From Ornithinibacillus caprae (lineage in GTDB: Bacteria > Bacillota > Bacilli > Bacillales > Amphibacillaceae): DNA of 64,000 nucleotides. The stretch spans positions 186,001 through 250,000 of the forward strand of contig NZ_WOCA01000004.1 of the NCBI RefSeq assembly GCF_009728145.1, in the 5' to 3' direction. Of the stretch, positions 24,647 through 34,118 are shown one piece after another. Made by a program: the position numbers and the translations under genes. The notes under the pieces are model-generated. The model saw only the letters and a list, made by a program, of their open reading frames with translations, was not told where the DNA came from and made no database searches. Each line of letters opens with the position of its first letter. Positions within the stretch are counted from its first letter, which is position 1.

Positions 24647-25470
24647 AAAAGAAATTTAAGATAAGTCGATTTTTCGTGTATCTGTTTTTAATTGTTGCAG
24701 GTTTCTTTTCCGTATTCCCTTTTTATTGGATGTTTGTGATGGCAACAAGACCAAGTGCGGCATATAACTCGATTCCACCAACTTTAACTCCTGGTGAACA
24801 ATTAGTAGAAAACTTTCAGAAAGTATTGGAAAAAACCCCGTTCTTTGGAGCGATGTTTAATACATTAATTGTTTGTTTAGTCGTTACACTCGTTGTCTTA
24901 TTGATTAGTTCATTAGCTGGATTTGCGTTTGCAAAATTTAAATTCCCTGGGAAGAATATATTTTTTGTTTCAATTTTATTAACGATGATCATTCCGCCAC
25001 AGCTTGGGTTGATCCCACAATATTATTTAGTAGCAAAATTTGGTTTATTAGATACTTTGTTTGGTGCTATGATTATCTTTTTCCTAAACCCTTTAGGAAT
25101 TTTCTTGATGAGACAGTATATTTCACAGTCAGTCCCGGATGAATTAGTTGAAGCAGCCAAGTTGGATGGTTGTTCTAATTTCCGTATTTTTCGCAGTGTT
25201 GTTCTCCCAATTATATTGCCGGCATTTGCAACATTGGGGATTATTGTATTTACGGCCACTTGGGGAGAATTTTTATGGCAATTTACTGTTCTTAGAGACC
25301 CAGATATGTATACAATACAGGTAGCCCTTTCTTCCATGAACACTACAAGTAATGTTGACTTTGGGATGATTCTATCTGGTGTATTTTGGGCGACGATTCC
25401 TTTAGTCATAGTGTTCTTGATGTTCAATAAATTATTTATCTCTAGTATTACAGAGGGCTCAATTAAATAG
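24643..25470 (+). CDS. Sugar ABC transporter permease (MalG-type)
   Basis: A 275-residue permease with six helices, an N-terminal FFSVFPFYWMFVMATRP segment and the EAA loop ELVEAAKLDGCSNFRIFRSVVLPIILP. It forms the channel with the MalF-type partner. No ATPase gene lies in the operon. In Bacillus such importers often share one ATPase such as MsmX encoded elsewhere. A LacI gene follows after 24 bp. Confidence 0.9.
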   Translation: MKKKFKISRFFVYLFLIVAGFFSVFPFYWMFVMATRPSAAYNSIPPTLTPGEQLVENFQKVLEKTPFFGAMFNTLIVCLVVTLVVLLISSLAGFAFAKFKFPGKNIFFVSILLTMIIPPQLGLIPQYYLVAKFGLLDTLFGAMIIFFLNPLGIFLMRQYISQSVPDELVEAAKLDGCSNFRIFRSVVLPIILPAFATLGIIVFTATWGEFLWQFTVLRDPDMYTIQVALSSMNTTSNVDFGMILSGVFWATIPLVIVFLMFNKLFISSITEGSIK

Positions 25471-25494
25471 ATCACTAAGACATGAGGGAATGTT

Positions 25495-26520
25495 ATGAAA
25501 CTTACCATTAAAGATATTGCAAAACTCGCGAATGTTTCTCCAGGGACCGTTTCGAAAGTAATTAACAAAACGGGAAACATCAGCCAACAGACAATAGAAA
25601 AAGTAAACGCAATTATTGAAGAAACGGGTTATCAACCTACTTTTTCTGCCAAATCGCTAGCAACAAAAAAATCTAATTTAATCGGTTTAATCTACGCCGG
25701 AAATATTAATGCAGAAATGAACCACCCGTTTTTCAATGATGTTGTCAATTCATTTAAAAATGCGGTTGGAAATCTTGGTTATGACATCCTTGTTTTTTCT
25801 AATAACAAATTTAGTAGGGATAAGCAGGATTATTTAGCTCGGTGTGTTCATTTTCAACTAGATGGTTGTTTAATTATAGCTGGGGATCGCATTGAAGAAG
25901 CTACACATGCACTGGACCAAAGCCATATTCCATGTGTTGGGGTTGATATTGCACTAAATGGTCCGAAATCAAGTTATGTGACGACCGATAATCATAAGGT
26001 CGCAGAACAAGTTGTGACCCATCTTTATTTGAACTCCATAAAGGAAGTTGCTTTTATTGGGGGGCCGGAATACTCTGTTGTATCTAATATTCGTAAAGAG
26101 AGCTTTATTCGCCATATGAATCTTTTTGGCATGAACACAAAGGATGAGTGGGTCCAACACGGTGATTACTTTGAAGAAAGTGGATATCAGGCAATGAATA
26201 GAATATTGGAGCACTCATCCATTCCACAGGCAGTGTTTGCAGTCTCGGATATGATGGCATTAGGGGCATTGAGAGCACTTAAGGAAAAAGGTGTCCGGGT
26301 CCCAGAGGATATCAAGGTTATTGGCTGTGATGATATTGAAGCGTGTCGCTATAGTGATCCATCACTTGCAACAGTTAAGCAAGATAAGGATAAAATGGGT
26401 AAATTAGCAGCATATATGCTTCATGATTTAATTAACGGAGCAGCAGATCCTAATTCAGTTATGGTCGACCCTGAATTAGTCCTTCGAGATTCATGTTTAA
26501 TCGATACCACTGAGCAATAA
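25495..26520 (+). CDS. LacI-family transcriptional regulator
   Basis: A 341-residue repressor with the LacI headpiece (LTIKDIAKLANVSPGTVSKVINKTGNIS, residues 2-30) and hinge helix (AKSLATKKSNLIGLI), then a periplasmic-binding-like sensor domain with FAVSDMMALGALRALKEKGVRVPEDIKVIGCDDIE. Three LacI-type sites (22047, 22126, 22173) flank the operon promoter and are the likely targets, so it should repress the operon until a beta-glucoside binds. It is cotranscribed with the genes it controls. Confidence 0.9.
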   Translation: MKLTIKDIAKLANVSPGTVSKVINKTGNISQQTIEKVNAIIEETGYQPTFSAKSLATKKSNLIGLIYAGNINAEMNHPFFNDVVNSFKNAVGNLGYDILVFSNNKFSRDKQDYLARCVHFQLDGCLIIAGDRIEEATHALDQSHIPCVGVDIALNGPKSSYVTTDNHKVAEQVVTHLYLNSIKEVAFIGGPEYSVVSNIRKESFIRHMNLFGMNTKDEWVQHGDYFEESGYQAMNRILEHSSIPQAVFAVSDMMALGALRALKEKGVRVPEDIKVIGCDDIEACRYSDPSLATVKQDKDKMGKLAAYMLHDLINGAADPNSVMVDPELVLRDSCLIDTTEQ

Positions 26521-26639
26521 ATGGTTGTTAGCTGAAGGTTATATAAAGCCTGATTTTACCGGCATTCTTGTAGATTTATTTATGATAGAAAGTATTACGA
26601 CAAAAACATTGATTAGCATAAAGAGTAAGAGGTGGAGAC

Positions 26640-27530
26640 ATGAAACGATATTTGGCTGTTGATATAGGCGGGACATTTATCAAATATGGAATTGTCGATG
26701 AACAGGCGTCTATTTTAGAAATGGATAAGACAAAAACACCAAAAACCTTGGATGGATTACTAGAATTATTGGAAGACCTTTATCAAAAACACCCTGATGT
26801 AACAGGTGTAGCCATCAGTTGTCCTGGAGCTGTTGCTGAATCGGGAGTCATTTATGGCTATAGTGCGCTTCCGTATCTTCATGGACCAAATATAAAACAA
26901 TTGATAACGGATCGATTGGGAGCACAAATATATATGGAAAATGACGCCAATTGTGCAGGCTATGCTGAGGTATGGAAGGGGAAGGCACAAGGGAAACAGG
27001 ACGTTCTCGTAATGGTTATTGGTACAGGTATCGGTGGTGCCGTCATCAAGGATGGTATGGTACATAAAGGTGCCAATCTTCATGGTGGCGAGTTCGGGTA
27101 CATGGTGGTTCCTAGCGATTCAGGAACAGGATACGATACATGGAGTGCTACTGCTGCCACTGGTGCATTAATTTCAAAGGTAGCTCGTTTGAAAAATATA
27201 GGGGAAGATGAATTAACAGGCGAAGCTATATTCGATATGGCTAATGCTGGAGATGTAGTTTGTAGCGAGGCTATTGATCAATTTTATCAGTTATTAGCTT
27301 TAGGTATTTATAATTTACAATATATCTATGATCCAGAAGTCATTTTAATAGGTGGCGGCATTAGTGTAAGGGAAGATCTGATTAATCATATAAATCAAAA
27401 ACTAGATAGTATACTCAAGCATTTAGAAGCATCAAAGATTAAACCGAAGATCGACACATGTGAGTTCCGTCAGCACTCCAATTTACTAGGTGCTGTATAT
27501 GGATTCATCCGTGAAAGGGAAGAGGACTAA
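26640..27530 (+). CDS. ROK-family sugar kinase, probable beta-glucoside kinase
   Basis: A 296-residue ROK kinase with an intact phosphate loop LAVDIGGTFIKYGIVD (residues 4-19), ENDANCAGYAE containing the catalytic Asp (about 102), VIGTGIGGAV and HGGEFGYM. The CxCGxxGCxE zinc motif of glucokinase-type ROK proteins is absent, as I recall for BglK-type beta-glucoside kinases. With the adjacent GH1 gene this suggests ATP-dependent phosphorylation of an imported beta-glucoside at C6. Glucokinase activity remains an alternative. GAGGTGGAG precedes ATG. Confidence 0.82.
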   Translation: MKRYLAVDIGGTFIKYGIVDEQASILEMDKTKTPKTLDGLLELLEDLYQKHPDVTGVAISCPGAVAESGVIYGYSALPYLHGPNIKQLITDRLGAQIYMENDANCAGYAEVWKGKAQGKQDVLVMVIGTGIGGAVIKDGMVHKGANLHGGEFGYMVVPSDSGTGYDTWSATAATGALISKVARLKNIGEDELTGEAIFDMANAGDVVCSEAIDQFYQLLALGIYNLQYIYDPEVILIGGGISVREDLINHINQKLDSILKHLEASKIKPKIDTCEFRQHSNLLGAVYGFIREREED

Positions 27531-27596
27531 TTTTAATCCCAGTTCATTTGGGCAGTAGATCGTTTCCTCTCTCCCGCTATAATTAATTACTTTTAA

Positions 27597-29051
<1,455 letters not shown>

Positions 29052-29163
29052 TCATAGAGTTTAAATGGAAAAAGTTTTATCGATGGGACTTTCTATTAAT
29101 TGAATTATAACCAATTCACATAGAGAAAATTATCCATAATAGAATATCATGTAACAAAACTTA

Positions 29164-29201
29164 GCACCTTCAACCCACCTTTGGATTGAAGGTGCTTTTT
29201 T
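29164..29201 (+). terminator. Terminator of the beta-glucoside operon
   Basis: GCACCTTCAA and TTGAAGGTGC form a perfect 10-bp stem, followed by TTTTTT. Confidence 0.9.
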
Positions 29202-29319
29202 ATTTTAAAAATGTGCTCTATTCGTCGACTATTGTCTCAATCAAATAAAAATAGTCATTCATAGTCTATCAGTAAGAGGCATCTAATGTCTTAATTTTTT
29301 AATAGAAAGGAGAATGAAA

Positions 29320-29430
29320 ATGTCCTATGAATACGGTGGAGGTAGTTATGGAAGAGGAGACAGTAATTTTGCATTAATTGTTGTATTGTTTATCCTGTTA
29401 ATCATTGTTGGATCAGCATTCGTTAGATAG
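29320..29430 (+). CDS. YjcZ/SscA-type small spore-associated peptide
   Basis: A 36-residue peptide: a Gly/Tyr-rich start ([13 protein letters not shown]) followed by one hydrophobic helix [15 protein letters not shown] and a short charged tail. This is the YjcZ-family pattern that includes B. subtilis SscA, a small sporulation protein involved in coat assembly and germination. AAAGGAG lies 8 nt upstream of ATG. It is too short for usual gene calls. A second small gene with a hydrophobic tail follows 38 bp later. Confidence 0.82.
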   Translation: MSYEYGGGSYGRGDSNFALIVVLFILLIIVGSAFVR

Positions 29431-29468
29431 AAGGTTGCTAGAAAGAAATTGATAAAGGAGGAGGAATG

Positions 29469-29675
29469 ATGTCATCTAGACACTTATATCATAAAGCCTG
29501 TGAATATTATGGGAAACGCGTTGAAGTTGTAGACCACCGTGGCAATCGTTTCCGAGGTGTAATAAAGGACGTTACACCGAGAGGAGTTTATCTTGCTACA
29601 GGTGGATCGGGGTTCTTTATTCCTTTCTTTGCTATCTTATCATTAGTGTTATTAACATCTCTATTCTTTTTCTAA
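29469..29675 (+). CDS. Small protein with basic domain and hydrophobic tail
   Basis: A 68-residue protein. The first 45 residues are basic and strand-rich (RVEVVDHRGNRFRGVIKDVTPRGVYLAT), resembling a small SH3-like or Hfq/Sm-like barrel. The last 20 (FFIPFFAILSLVLLTSLFFF) are a membrane segment. Of two adjacent ATGs the second (29469) is better spaced from AAGGAGG. It follows a YjcZ-type gene and probably shares its sporulation transcript. I know no function. Confidence 0.7.
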   Translation: MSSRHLYHKACEYYGKRVEVVDHRGNRFRGVIKDVTPRGVYLATGGSGFFIPFFAILSLVLLTSLFFF

Positions 29676-29735
29676 TAGGTAGAAGGACACCAATAATTGC
29701 ACGGATTATTAATGGAAGTCTATTAAATGTGGTTT

Positions 29736-29780
29736 TAAAGAGTAGCTATTATCAATTTCCGATACGAGTTACTCTTTTTT
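29736..29780 (+). terminator. Terminator of the small-gene pair
   Basis: AAGAGTAGCT pairs with AGTTACTCTT (one G-T), followed by TTTTG. Confidence 0.7.
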
Positions 29781-29828
29781 GTTTGCATAAAAATATTTTT
29801 AAAAATTTAATCTTTTTTTATTTAACTA

Positions 29829-29859
29829 TTGAATCACACGTAACGTGTTGTTTTATACT
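29829..29859 (+). promoter_or_regulatory. MerR-type promoter with 19-bp spacer
   Basis: TTGAAT (29829-29834) and TATACT (29854-29859) are 19 bp apart, the overlong spacing that MerR proteins untwist. The spacer carries the perfect palindrome ACACGT-A-ACGTGT (29836-29848). Confidence 0.8.
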
Positions 29860-29885
29860 TAAGAAAATAAATAAGGGGTGAAGAA

Positions 29886-30617
29886 ATGTACACGATTGGG
29901 AAATTGTCAAAGAACACGGGAGTAACCGTTAGGACGTTAGATTATTATGATGAAATTGGTTTGATCAACCCGTCATCAAAAACAGATGGGGGTCATCGTT
30001 TATATAATGAGGACGATGTAATGCGGTTAGAACGTGTTTTAGCCTTAAAATACATGGGATTCTCACTAGAACAAATAAAAGATATAGTAAACAGCTCAAC
30101 CTCAACTTGGCAGCAGTCGATTCAACAGCAGTTAGAGATGATCAGGCGGGAACAGGAACGTTTAAAGATGTTAGAACAAGCGCTTACGGGTGTATCATTT
30201 TCCATTGAATTTGAGGGAGAAATTAATTGGTCGATAATTTTCAATATTATTCAACTGTATCAACAGGATGTGGAGGATATCTTTCAGCAATATAAAGATT
30301 ACCTTAATAACGATGAGATGAGAAAAATTATTGAAATGGATGCACAAATGAGTAAAGAAGATATGAAGGAATGGATGGAGGCTATAAGTGATATCAAAAA
30401 TAACCTTGAGATTGATCCAGGTTCGGAAAAGGCACAACATCTTGTTAAGAGATGGTTAAACCAAGTAGAAAAAATGTTTGGAAATGATGAAGAACTACTT
30501 GGCGATATGTGGAATGCTCTACAAAATTTAAAGGAAGGCATTGTCTTTTATCCTATGGATAAGGATGTCATCCATTTTATAGAACGTGTCTTTCTAACAA
30601 AGGAGGAATTAAAATAA
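29886..30617 (+). CDS. MerR-family regulator (Mta/TipA-like)
   Basis: A 243-residue MerR regulator: winged HTH at 2-70 (YTIGKLSKNTGVTVRTLDYYDEIGL), a long dimerisation coiled coil (about 75-115) and a helical C-terminal domain of about 125 residues like the TipAS/Mta effector domain. Its own promoter has a 19-bp spacer with a dyad. Its stop overlaps the ABC gene start by one base (TAATG), so it heads and likely activates a MerR-ATPase-permease operon, typical for drug or lipophilic-compound efflux. Confidence 0.85.
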   Translation: MYTIGKLSKNTGVTVRTLDYYDEIGLINPSSKTDGGHRLYNEDDVMRLERVLALKYMGFSLEQIKDIVNSSTSTWQQSIQQQLEMIRREQERLKMLEQALTGVSFSIEFEGEINWSIIFNIIQLYQQDVEDIFQQYKDYLNNDEMRKIIEMDAQMSKEDMKEWMEAISDIKNNLEIDPGSEKAQHLVKRWLNQVEKMFGNDEELLGDMWNALQNLKEGIVFYPMDKDVIHFIERVFLTKEELK

Positions 30618-31555
30618 TGATTCTCGATGTGCAAGGTGTTACAAAAGTTTTCCCTGGTCCAGGTAAGTCAAAGAAAATAGCTAATGATAACATTACATTC
30701 ACGATTAATGAAGGAGAAATATTTGGGCTTCTCGGACAAAATGGTGCTGGAAAAACAACGTTGGTCAATCAAATTTTAGGACTATTAACGCCTGATCGTG
30801 GTGACATTCAATTGCTAGGAAAATCGGTACTGCAATCACCTACACTTGCTCGATCCATTTGTTCTGTACAGCCACAGTCCCAGGTTCCACTAGGTTTTCT
30901 AACACCAAAACAAGCTGTTTCACTCATTGGGAAGATGCGTGCAGGAAAGAAATATGACCCAAAGCGATTGGATATGCTTTTTGAGGCTTTGGATATGGGG
31001 GAATGGGAAAATAAAGAAGGACAAAAGCTTTCAGGAGGAGCACGACGATTGGCAGCATTTTGTATGGCGGTGATCGTTCCTGGTAAATTAGTAATCCTTG
31101 ATGAACCAACAAACGACGTTGATCCAGTTCGAAGACGTTATCTATGGCAAGTGATACGTGATTTAACAAATGATGGTACTTCTGTTATTTTAGTAACCCA
31201 TAATGTAGTGGAAGCGGAAAGGGCGGTAGATCGTGTGGCAATAATAAATGAGGGGAAAATTCTAACACAAGGGACCCCAACGGAAGTAAAAGGTTCTGTT
31301 AGTAATCAAATGCGATTAGAACTGAGCTTAGCAAAGGAGCTAAAGGAAATCGACATACCAAATTGGGCACTTTCCACTCATCAGAATGGATCTCGATTAT
31401 TTATCTCGATGGATCCATCAGAAGTACCAGCTGCGATTGAATGGGCAAAGGTTCAAGTGGATAAAGGACAATGTATAGATTATTCCTTGTCACCATCGAC
31501 AATTGAGGATGCTTATATTGAATTAACCTCTAAAAAGGAGGTTGTATCATCATGA
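30617..31555 (+). CDS. ABC transporter ATP-binding protein (drug-efflux type)
   Basis: A 312-residue ATPase with Walker A GQNGAGKTT (about 41-49), Q-loop region SVQPQSQVPLGF, signature LSGGARR, Walker B LVILDEPTNDVD and switch His VTHNVVEAER. A C-terminal regulatory part of about 90 residues follows. This is the DrrA/CcmA (ABC-2) class. It is cotranscribed with the MerR regulator and a permease that overlaps it by 4 nt. Confidence 0.88.
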   Translation: MILDVQGVTKVFPGPGKSKKIANDNITFTINEGEIFGLLGQNGAGKTTLVNQILGLLTPDRGDIQLLGKSVLQSPTLARSICSVQPQSQVPLGFLTPKQAVSLIGKMRAGKKYDPKRLDMLFEALDMGEWENKEGQKLSGGARRLAAFCMAVIVPGKLVILDEPTNDVDPVRRRYLWQVIRDLTNDGTSVILVTHNVVEAERAVDRVAIINEGKILTQGTPTEVKGSVSNQMRLELSLAKELKEIDIPNWALSTHQNGSRLFISMDPSEVPAAIEWAKVQVDKGQCIDYSLSPSTIEDAYIELTSKKEVVSS

Positions 31556-32283
31556 ACATATTAAGCCATTACAAGTATGTTTTTCAAATGCAGTTTTTTA
31601 GAAACTCAGGGTTCTTAGTATTTATGGCTCTCATTCAAATATTGATTTCAATAGGAATCGTTATAGGATTTACGTATCTAATCCCAAATCCGGATACGAA
31701 GACAATTCTTTTTTTAGCAACAGGTGCCCCTACAATCATCTTGATTATGACAGGATTAGTTATTCTACCTCAACAGGTTGGTACATCTAAATCAGATGGA
31801 TACATGGAATTTATGCGTACATGGCCGGTTAAACGCTCTGTTATTCTAGGAGCTGATACTATCCTATGGTTATTCATTACTGTTCCTAGTATCGTCGTCT
31901 CCGCCATTGTCGCACATCTTATGTTTAGCCCAGGATATGATATCTCTTGGACAGTAGTTCCAGCTTTGCTGATGATTGCCTTAACATCGATTGGAGTTGG
32001 ATATGGATTTTCCTATCTGTTGTCACCAACAACATCACTAAGTATTTCACAAATAGTTGTTTTTGGGGCGCTTATGTTTTCACCAGTCAATTTCCCCATG
32101 GACCGGCTACCAGAATGGCTTCAAACACTTCATGAAATACTACCAATCTACTCGATGGCAGAAGTCATGCGAGCTTCTCTAGCAGCCTCTACGTTTGATG
32201 CAAGTATAGGGAATTATATCAATCTGTTTATATGGTGTGTATTGGGGTATGGTGGAGCTGTCTTTATCTTAAATAAGAATTGA
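31552..32283 (+). CDS. ABC-2 type transporter permease
   Basis: A 243-residue ABC-2 permease with six membrane segments and the conserved central block SPVNFPMDRLPEWLQTLHEILPIYSMAEVMRASL (about 180-215), characteristic of the drug-efflux ABC-2 family. It forms the exporter with the ATPase upstream. Gene order MerR-ATPase-permease suggests an inducible exporter of an unknown compound. Confidence 0.87.
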   Translation: MNILSHYKYVFQMQFFRNSGFLVFMALIQILISIGIVIGFTYLIPNPDTKTILFLATGAPTIILIMTGLVILPQQVGTSKSDGYMEFMRTWPVKRSVILGADTILWLFITVPSIVVSAIVAHLMFSPGYDISWTVVPALLMIALTSIGVGYGFSYLLSPTTSLSISQIVVFGALMFSPVNFPMDRLPEWLQTLHEILPIYSMAEVMRASLAASTFDASIGNYINLFIWCVLGYGGAVFILNKN

Positions 32284-32538
32284 CAAATTATAACATGTTC
32301 CTTGACAAGCAGATTAACAATTCATTCATCAGGTAAAATTCTATGCGTTCATCATAGTGGCTGAGCCACACAGTAATCGAATTACCGTTAATACGGAACA
32401 ATAAACTACGACTAAACAATCGTTGCAGGAAACCTAATGTTTTCTGAAAGGCGCTTGACTGCGCTGTATACCTAGCTGTTGACGCTCTATATAGCAGATG
32501 GAACGTTCGTTTACATTGAGTTTTGATTTAGTATTTAC
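32284..32538. other. Gap with an unrecognised open stretch on the minus strand
   Basis: On the minus strand 32288-32527 is open for 79 codons (including RINGNSITVWLSHYDERIEFYLM) but has no start codon in its first third and no ribosome site. It may be a gene relic. I could not place it in a family. No promoter or terminator for the preceding ABC operon is obvious. Confidence 0.3.
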
Positions 32539-32616
32539 AAAAAACTGGCGATTCATCTCCCACCTAAACGTTGTCTCGTATTGAGGAAGGAGTCTTATCG
32601 CCCAAGTATGATAAAA
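32539..32616 (+). repeat. 78-nt conserved element, copy 2 (followed by a terminator)
   Basis: Same element as 20727-20804, here on the plus strand. The outer arms GGCGAT (32547-32552) and ATCGCC can pair perfectly; CTCC/GGAG and CTC/GAG lie inside. An intrinsic terminator starts 17 nt later, as in copy 1. It precedes an HTH-regulator gene. Confidence 0.65.
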
Positions 32617-32632
32617 GTGTCACTGAATAGTG

Positions 32633-32671
32633 AAAAAGGGATATTGTTTAATTTACGGTATCCCTTTTTTA
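32633..32671 (+). terminator. Intrinsic terminator after repeat copy 2
   Basis: AAAAAGGGATA and TATCCCTTTTTT pair around a loop of about 14 nt. Its sequence differs from the terminator after copy 1, although the position is the same. Confidence 0.8.
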
Positions 32672-32882
32672 ATTTAATCATGCTAAGTGAAATACAAAAT
32701 AAATTTAGAACAATAATAATTACTATAACTTTTAGTTACTCATTGACCTCCAAAATGAAGATATACAAGGCCTTATAGCAATGGAAACCTTAGGTTGCAT
32801 CGTATTGCAACTAGGGTTATCTTTACTTTTGGTAAAAGTTATAACCATAATGGATTATAAACTTAAGAAAGGTGATCGCGAA

Positions 32883-33335
32883 GTGAGTTTTGCAGATAAG
32901 TTAAAAAAAGAGAGAAAGAATAAAGGCTGGTCTCAAGAAGAATTAGCAGAAAAGCTTTTTGTTAGCAGACAATCAGTTTCTAAGTGGGAGAATGGTCAAA
33001 ATTATCCTAGCATTGAAATCATCATTAAATTAAGTGATTTTTTTGGTGTAACCATTGATGAATTATTGAGGAGTGATGATGAGTTGAAGGAGAAAGTAAT
33101 TAATGATAGTAAACAATTGAAGTATCCGAAATTAAAAGCGTTATTTGATATAGTATTTTTACTTGGTATTGCACTTATGATCATAAAAATTGGAGCTATT
33201 TTGTTAAATAAGTTTACTGCATTAGATATTACCCTTTATGGTGGATCGTTTTTCTGGAATTTTGGTTCATTAATTTTAATTATTGGTGCTGGTATTGGTT
33301 CTAGTGCTGTTAAAGAGAAGTATAAAGAGGAATAG
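32883..33335 (+). CDS. XRE-family regulator with membrane tail
   Basis: A 150-residue protein with an N-terminal Cro/CI-type HTH (residues 3-60, LKKERKNKGWSQEELAEKLFVSRQSVSKWENGQNYPS). A linker and two C-terminal hydrophobic segments (about 85-110 and 118-140) suggest a membrane-tethered DNA-binding protein. GTG 32883 is chosen because AAGGTGAT lies 7 nt upstream and the HTH begins right there; the longer reading from 32781 adds an implausible hydrophobic lead. It stands alone. Confidence 0.75.
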   Translation: MSFADKLKKERKNKGWSQEELAEKLFVSRQSVSKWENGQNYPSIEIIIKLSDFFGVTIDELLRSDDELKEKVINDSKQLKYPKLKALFDIVFLLGIALMIIKIGAILLNKFTALDITLYGGSFFWNFGSLILIIGAGIGSSAVKEKYKEE

Positions 33336-33384
33336 ATAGTTATCACTAGGGTGATAGAACCTCTTTTATCTTTACTAATTCACA

Positions 33385-33428
33385 TATAAGGGACTAATAC
33401 CAATAAGGATTAGCCCCTTATATTTATT
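33385..33428 (+). terminator. Terminator after the XRE gene
   Basis: TATAAGGG-CTAAT and ATTAG-CCCTTATA pair over about 13 bp with one mismatch, then TTTATTATT. The remaining gap to 33604 shows nothing recognisable. Confidence 0.7.
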
Positions 33429-33604
33429 ATTCCGTTGTTTCTGTTCTTCTTCTAATATCCAATCCAATAACTTAAAAAAACAGCCATTTTTTCAATACTT
33501 ACATCCATGGGAAATGCTACTTTTTTAATCCTATCCACAAAAATTATCTGAATGCTCGTAATAATAAAAGCCGAAAAAATAAGAAAAATAGTAGTTTTTA
33601 GTGA

Positions 33605-33632
33605 TTGACTAGTTTACCAAAAATGGTATATC
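33605..33632 (+). promoter_or_regulatory. Sigma-A promoter of the STAS-like gene
   Basis: TTGACT (33605-33610), 16 nt, TATATC (33627-33632), 38 bp before the start codon. Confidence 0.55.
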
Positions 33633-33669
33633 TTGTTAAAAGACATTCAAACAAAGGAGATAGAGAAAA

Positions 33670-34020
33670 ATGGCAAAAGAAGGTTCTTACGATATTAAAG
33701 TAAATTCAGTAGCAAAATCAATCGATATGGTGATTAAAGGAACATTTACACCAGAACAAGTAGAAGCTTTTGTAAAAGATTACACAAGTAAGGTGCAAAG
33801 TGTTCAGGCAGCGGATTATACCCTAAACGTAGATTCCACGGATATGGATGTGCTTACCCAAGAGATGGTTCCTAGCATGGAAAATTCTATTAAAATGTAT
33901 CAACAATCAGGTTTCGATAAGATGGTTATAAAAATTAAAGAGAATGCCATTCTTAAAATGCAATTAAATAGAATATTACGTAATGCAAACTTTGCAAATG
34001 CAGAAATAAAGGAAGTTTAA
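33670..34020 (+). CDS. Small STAS-like protein
   Basis: A 116-residue soluble protein of alternating strands and helices: YDIKVNSVAKSIDMVIKG, TPEQVEAFVKDY, ADYTLNVDSTDMDVL, and MENSIKMYQQSGFDKMVIKIKENAILKMQLNRI. The layout resembles the STAS/SpoIIAA fold, where a short protein reports or adapts to another protein. I do not recognise a named family. AAAGGAG precedes ATG. A KAS III-like gene starts 98 bp downstream, so a functional pairing is plausible. Confidence 0.6.
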   Translation: MAKEGSYDIKVNSVAKSIDMVIKGTFTPEQVEAFVKDYTSKVQSVQAADYTLNVDSTDMDVLTQEMVPSMENSIKMYQQSGFDKMVIKIKENAILKMQLNRILRNANFANAEIKEV

Positions 34021-34118
34021 TATAACGATGGACAAGTCCTAATCAAATGACTTGTCTATTTTTCTATAGACGATGTAATTAGATAAAAAAATCATCTAGA
34101 TAAGGAGTAGCACCAACA

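Noticed and set aside
32581-32778. A 65-codon frame starting within repeat copy 2
   Set aside because: It runs through the element and the terminator hairpin and has no ribosome site.
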